64,000 nt of DNA. It comes from Pratylenchus scribneri. Its lineage: Eukaryota; Nematoda; Chromadorea; Rhabditida; Pratylenchidae. The notes under the pieces were generated by a model that ran no database searches, was not told where the DNA came from, and worked only from the letters and a program-made list of their open reading frames with translations. Of the stretch, positions 60,079 through 64,000 are shown piece by piece (the first letter of the stretch is position 1; every line of letters begins with the position of its first letter). Location: contig JAQSEB010000157.1 of the NCBI GenBank assembly GCA_030063045.1, positions 434,001 through 498,000 of the forward strand, given 5' to 3'. The position numbers and the translations under genes were made by a program.

Positions 60079-63000
60079 TCACCAAATCGTTGAAAGCATC
60101 TGATCCAAATCGACAATTGAATTATTGTAAAACATTTCTCCTGGAAATTGATTTGCATTGTTGGCAAATATATGGCTTAAAAAGGGTCCAATTGAAGAAG
60201 TAAGATTTCTGCCTTTCAAATCTTTGAGTTCTTCCATGCATTCAAATGACCAACGACGCTAAAAAATATAATAAAAAATAAAAAATATTGGAAAAAATTT
60301 AAAATAACTAAACAAAATAAGGAAATTAATTAATTTAACCAAATCTGATAATAAAGCCTTAAAAAACATATTTATTTTAATAACTCAATTTTTATATACA
60401 ATATTTCGAAAACCGAAAATAATACTAATTATAAAATAAAATTATTGTGAAATATATGTATTAAACATTAAAAGAATATATTTAGCCCTAAATATTATAT
60501 CCAAAATTTTCATCGGAAAAAATCAATATTTTAAGGCCTATTCTAGCTTTTTTATAAAAATAATTATTTCCTATTTTATAGCTTCAAAAAATGGTAATTC
60601 ATTTTTCTACAGCAGGAAAATTTTTAACTAAATTCGAATATTAAAAAGTTTTAAAAGACAAAAATTTTTCCCTTTTTTGGTCATAATAAAATTTATTAAT
60701 TTTTTATTTTAACTTGAATTTTATGATCCTTACGCGTTCATTGGTCAATTCTCTCTCAAATTCATATTTGAAAATATTCTCATCTCTAAGTTTGGGATAT
60801 TTTTTAATAAATTTGCATTGACGTTCTGCCACATCCTGACGCAATGTTGAATGGAGTGAAAAAGTTTCTGCTTTCATTTCCGGATTAAGACAATCCCCCC
60901 GGGTTATGAGACAATCCAACTTATCAATTGGAACCATAGAATACATGAAAAAATAAAAATTATTACTTCTCATATGCATTTATGTTTTATTAATCTTTGA
61001 ATAGAATAATCATACTATATATGGATAGAAAAATGATCGATAAAATTAAATTATAATTTTATTATTAATTATACTTTTAATCCAAAATTACGGGATAATT
61101 AATTTTTGACCGTGCCAAATATCAATTCCAATTATATATAAATGAAGTGGGACATTGAAAATCTAATATTTACTATATATTCATATTCCTAATCTTTACC
61201 ATTCGTTAAAAAATTAATAAGATACTCTAAAAAATCTTTAAATTGGAGTTTTCATTTTTCAAATTGCGTAATCGCATTTTTGTTGGTGCAAATTTTATAA
61301 AATTCTTAATAATAAATTTAAAAAATACGATCTAATTCAACATTTATCGCCATTTTTGATATTATCTTATCTAACAATCCAAATTAATAATATTATTGAA
61401 ACAATTTAAAATTATTATTTTATGCTGCAAATTACCGTTTGACAGGCGAAATTAAAAGAAATTCATTGGTCTCATTATTGTAATATTCAGCTTTTTTGCC
61501 TTCAATTATGATTGTGCATATATGAGCAAAATATGTGCAAGGAGATGTGGCCCCAAGGAAATCCTATAATATTCAATTAAAAATAGTAGGTAAATTTATA
61601 TGCTCGAAAAAGTGAATCATATATATTATTATAAATTAACTTTAAACAATTAAAATATATGCAATTTTTAACATTAAATTTGCACAAAAACAAAGTAATT
61701 ATATAAAAAATATTTTTTAAACCATATAACATGGTTAAGAAGAATTGGGATAAGGTTAATCTAAGTTTATTAGTAGCTTGGACTAGTAGAATCTTAAAGT
61801 AGTCTGATTTTACAGTTTTTTGACATTAATGCCGATTTATCAACAAAAAAAATTTGTAAATTAATAATTTATATTTTTTAAATTTTTTTATTATACAGTA
61901 TTTTGCAAAATCATATAAATTCATCATTTAATTATAAATTCACAAATCAAATAGTATTATAGTTTAAATAATTTTTAATTTTTTACATACATTGATTAAA
62001 ACGGAAAGCAGATCTATTTCTGTTGTCTTATGGTAATTATAAAATGATATAAGCCTGTGAGGATCCTGATCGGGATTGTAAATATGGAGCAGGGCATTGA
62101 TCTTGAATTGTGGAATTAATAAATTGGAATTTTTTTTATTGTTAAATCTTCCTATCTATGGTTATCGGAAAAATTTTCCGTCCTCATTGTTATAAACCTT
62201 AAATATAACTTTAAAAAAAAACCACCAAATTTAAGAAGGAATGAGGGCGAATTGCAATTTTTCAATAGTAATAATTAATAAAATCATCTACAAAATTCTT
62301 TTTTTCTAATTTTTGATAATTTTACAATTTAGTAAATAGGAATTTAATAGAGAATACCGTTCACTATAACTTAAAAAAAGCATCAATTCAGAAAGGAGTT
62401 AAATTTGCACTTTTCCAAATTCCTAAATCCTCTAAGAAATGTTTTTTTTGCCATTATTTTAATAATTTAAAATTTAGCAAATAGATAAGCAAGTGGTTTT
62501 AAATGGATTAAGGAATTGTGGTGTTTATTCAACAAAGGCATGTAATAATAGTTATTCAAGCCTAAATTTTATAAAATTTATATTAAAGAGAGTATACATT
62601 TTTTTAAATCTTTTTTTTATTGAGTTCAGAAAAATTACCATATTTGTTTTATAAACATCTGATCGCAAATACAAAGGTTGATGAAGCATTTTAGGAAAAT
62701 TAAAATCGAAAAGGATATCGCCATCGAAATCCGAATCATCTGCGAATTTTTTATAATTACATATTACATATTTTAATTAATTATTAAAAAAAAAGTGCAA
62801 AATAAAATAAAAATAATATAAATTTGTAAATTGTTATAATTAAAAACCAACCATATTCAGGAGAAAAGCTTAATCGCAATTCGGCACAGTGACCAAGACA
62901 TTCAACCAGCATATTCACTTAAAAAAATTTTTTGATATGAATTGTTCTATATAGTAATTAGTCATAATTTCAAAAATTAAACCATTGATGCTGTTTTGTC

Positions 63001-63853
63001 CTTCATTTTCTGCGGCAGTTCTTTTTCTTTTGTGCAATATTAGTGTTGATAAAAGATTCATATCAATATCAATTCGAGCCGCCGAATGAATACATTTTTG
63101 CTCAATTAACCAACAAATTTCGGATGCAAATTTTTGCCAGAAAAAATCAATAGCCTAGTGTAAATATTTTTGAAAATATTTATTTTTTGCAGAAATAATA
63201 TTGAAATTGCAGAAAAATGATTTAGTGGTTTGTCCTAGACCAACAACCCTTAACCAATCGATAGATCTCTTAAAAACGCATCGAATGATATATAATTCGT
63301 CGAGTCTCGGCCAAAGAATAGCGATATTAAACCGCCTAAACCATTTCATTTTTTCGGCTTAAAACATATTTTAAAATTATTATAAAATTGGTTTACAAAA
63401 TCAAAATAATATTAAATAATTCTTTTCGTAAAAATCTATCGTAAGAACAAATAGAGTCCGGTTTTTCAGATTTGCCGGGCCCGGGTACCTGGTATTTTTT
63501 TGGTCAGGACCCGGGCCGGACAAGGAAACCTGGATTTACCCGGGACCCGGATTTTATCCGGGCCAGGGTCCAGAAAACCCGGAATTGAATCTTAAAATAT
63601 CCGGTTTCCGGACCCGGAAACAAACCATTAAACCACTATAAAAATTTCAAATTTTTTTTCTGCACTTTCATTAATTTTTCCAGCAAATTAATTAGAGTAT
63701 TCCATTTTTTATAATCAAGAAAAGCAAACATACTTCTTCACCAAAATTGCGATAAAATAAATTGTTTGAAATATTCAAATGGGAAATTATTTCCGCATCC
63801 GGACATTCCATTATTCTCAGCAAATCTAACTTCATAATCCGAACAAATGGATG
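60079..63853 (-). CDS. Unknown protein, eight exons seen (at least 370 aa), 5' end outside the window
   Basis: Minus-strand exons 63853-63734, 63154-62983, 62917-62852, 62739-62639, 62101-61991, 61563-61436, 60968-60734 and 60258-60079. All borders are GT/AG and the phases (0, 1, 1, 0, 0, 2, 0) agree across seven junctions, which is strong evidence for one gene. Segments in order: HPFVRIMKLDLLRIMECPDA; AIDFFWQKFASEICWLIEQK and a basic HKRKR; LGHCAELRLSFSPEY; FPKMLHQPLYLRSDVYKTNM; INALLHIYNPDQDPHRLISF; DFLGATSPCTYFAHICTIII; DKLDCLITRGDCLNPEMKAE; and RRWSFECMEELKDLKGRNLT ending QMLSTIW, TGA at 60081-60079. No TM or signal is visible in this part. The family is not recognised; the start codon lies beyond 64000 or in the last 150 bases. 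Confidence 0.72.
63455..63630. repeat. CCGGG-rich patch in an intron
   Basis: Repeated GACCCGGGCCGGA, ACCCGGGACCCGG and CCGGTTTCCGGACCCGG motifs in both orientations make a GC-rich island in the first visible intron of the unknown minus-strand gene. It resembles the GC-rich arms of the MITEs elsewhere, but I could not define inverted termini or a target duplication. Confidence 0.55.
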
Positions 63854-64000
63854 CTATAAATAGGCAAATTAATTAGTAATTGTTGATCTGAATTCAAAGA
63901 AAATTTTTTGAATTAAAAAATTTGCCTTAATCATGAATTAAATTTCATATAATAAACTAGCTTGGTATGAAAATATTAATATTTAATAAGAGAAAATAAA

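Noticed and set aside
60704..60979. Two-exon gene starting at the ATG at 60979
   Set aside because: Possible, but an acceptor at 60969-60970 joins this exon in phase to six upstream exons, which explains more of the sequence.
63155..63349. 64-codon minus-strand ORF
   Set aside because: It lies in the intron between two phase-matched exons of the unknown gene and ends at the acceptor.
1..64000. tRNA, rRNA, LTR retrotransposon or telomere repeats
   Set aside because: I saw no cloverleaf-like block, rRNA motif, reverse transcriptase or LTR pair, and no TTAGGC array; a tool-based scan could still find a tRNA.

Overview
The window looks like nuclear DNA of an AT-rich nematode. The strongest signs are short introns with clean GT...TTTCAG/TTTTAG-type borders, serpentine chemoreceptor fragments of SRV and SRSX type, a candidate trans-splice acceptor just upstream of one start codon, and a multicopy family that resembles the F-box-like expansions I remember from cyst and root-knot nematodes. 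A tylenchid plant parasite (Meloidogyne-like) is my best guess. That guess is inference and was not searched. There is no prokaryotic gene organisation.

Layout. 1-19959 is one uninterrupted satellite array with a 171-bp monomer (about 117 copies), several monomer subfamilies and visible higher-order repeats. Its right edge cuts straight into a chemoreceptor gene (19964-20750, TM1-TM4 only). 21262-38542 is a cluster of six members of one F-box-like family: three intact five-exon genes on the + strand, one on the - strand and two pseudogenes. Between them lie a GC-rich transposon (24015-25189), a mariner-like element (26200-27128), a 24-bp minisatellite (30462-31208), a 45-bp minisatellite that carries a 513-codon ORF (33823-35030), and a small secreted Cys-rich peptide gene (35856-36127). 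39621-40638 is a secreted or membrane protein gene with a fibronectin-III-like region and one TM helix.

41430-44509 is a thicket of small DNA transposons packed around the exons of a short secreted-protein gene. 45566-51515 (- strand) is a five-exon gene for a signal-peptide protein of about 578 residues, and one of its introns holds a hAT element with an exact 8-bp target duplication. 53175-53387 is the last exon of an SRSX-like receptor. 55882-57513 (+) is a four-exon gene of unknown function. 57674-60024 is a TIR-bounded element filled with about 35 near-identical 52-bp repeats. 60079-63853 (-) is an eight-exon gene of unknown function that runs off the right edge.

Themes. (1) Tandem arrays at four scales (24, 45, 52 and 171 bp), two of which sit at broken genes. 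(2) Terminal-inverted-repeat transposons whose interiors are tandem or GC-rich arrays; three of them have perfect 8-bp hAT-type target duplications. (3) A local gene-family expansion, with matching exon phases, shared promoter blocks and duplicated 3' flanks. All exon models were built by hand from splice borders and reading-frame continuity; they need transcript data. Many apparent ORFs begin at TTG or GTG because they are internal exons.
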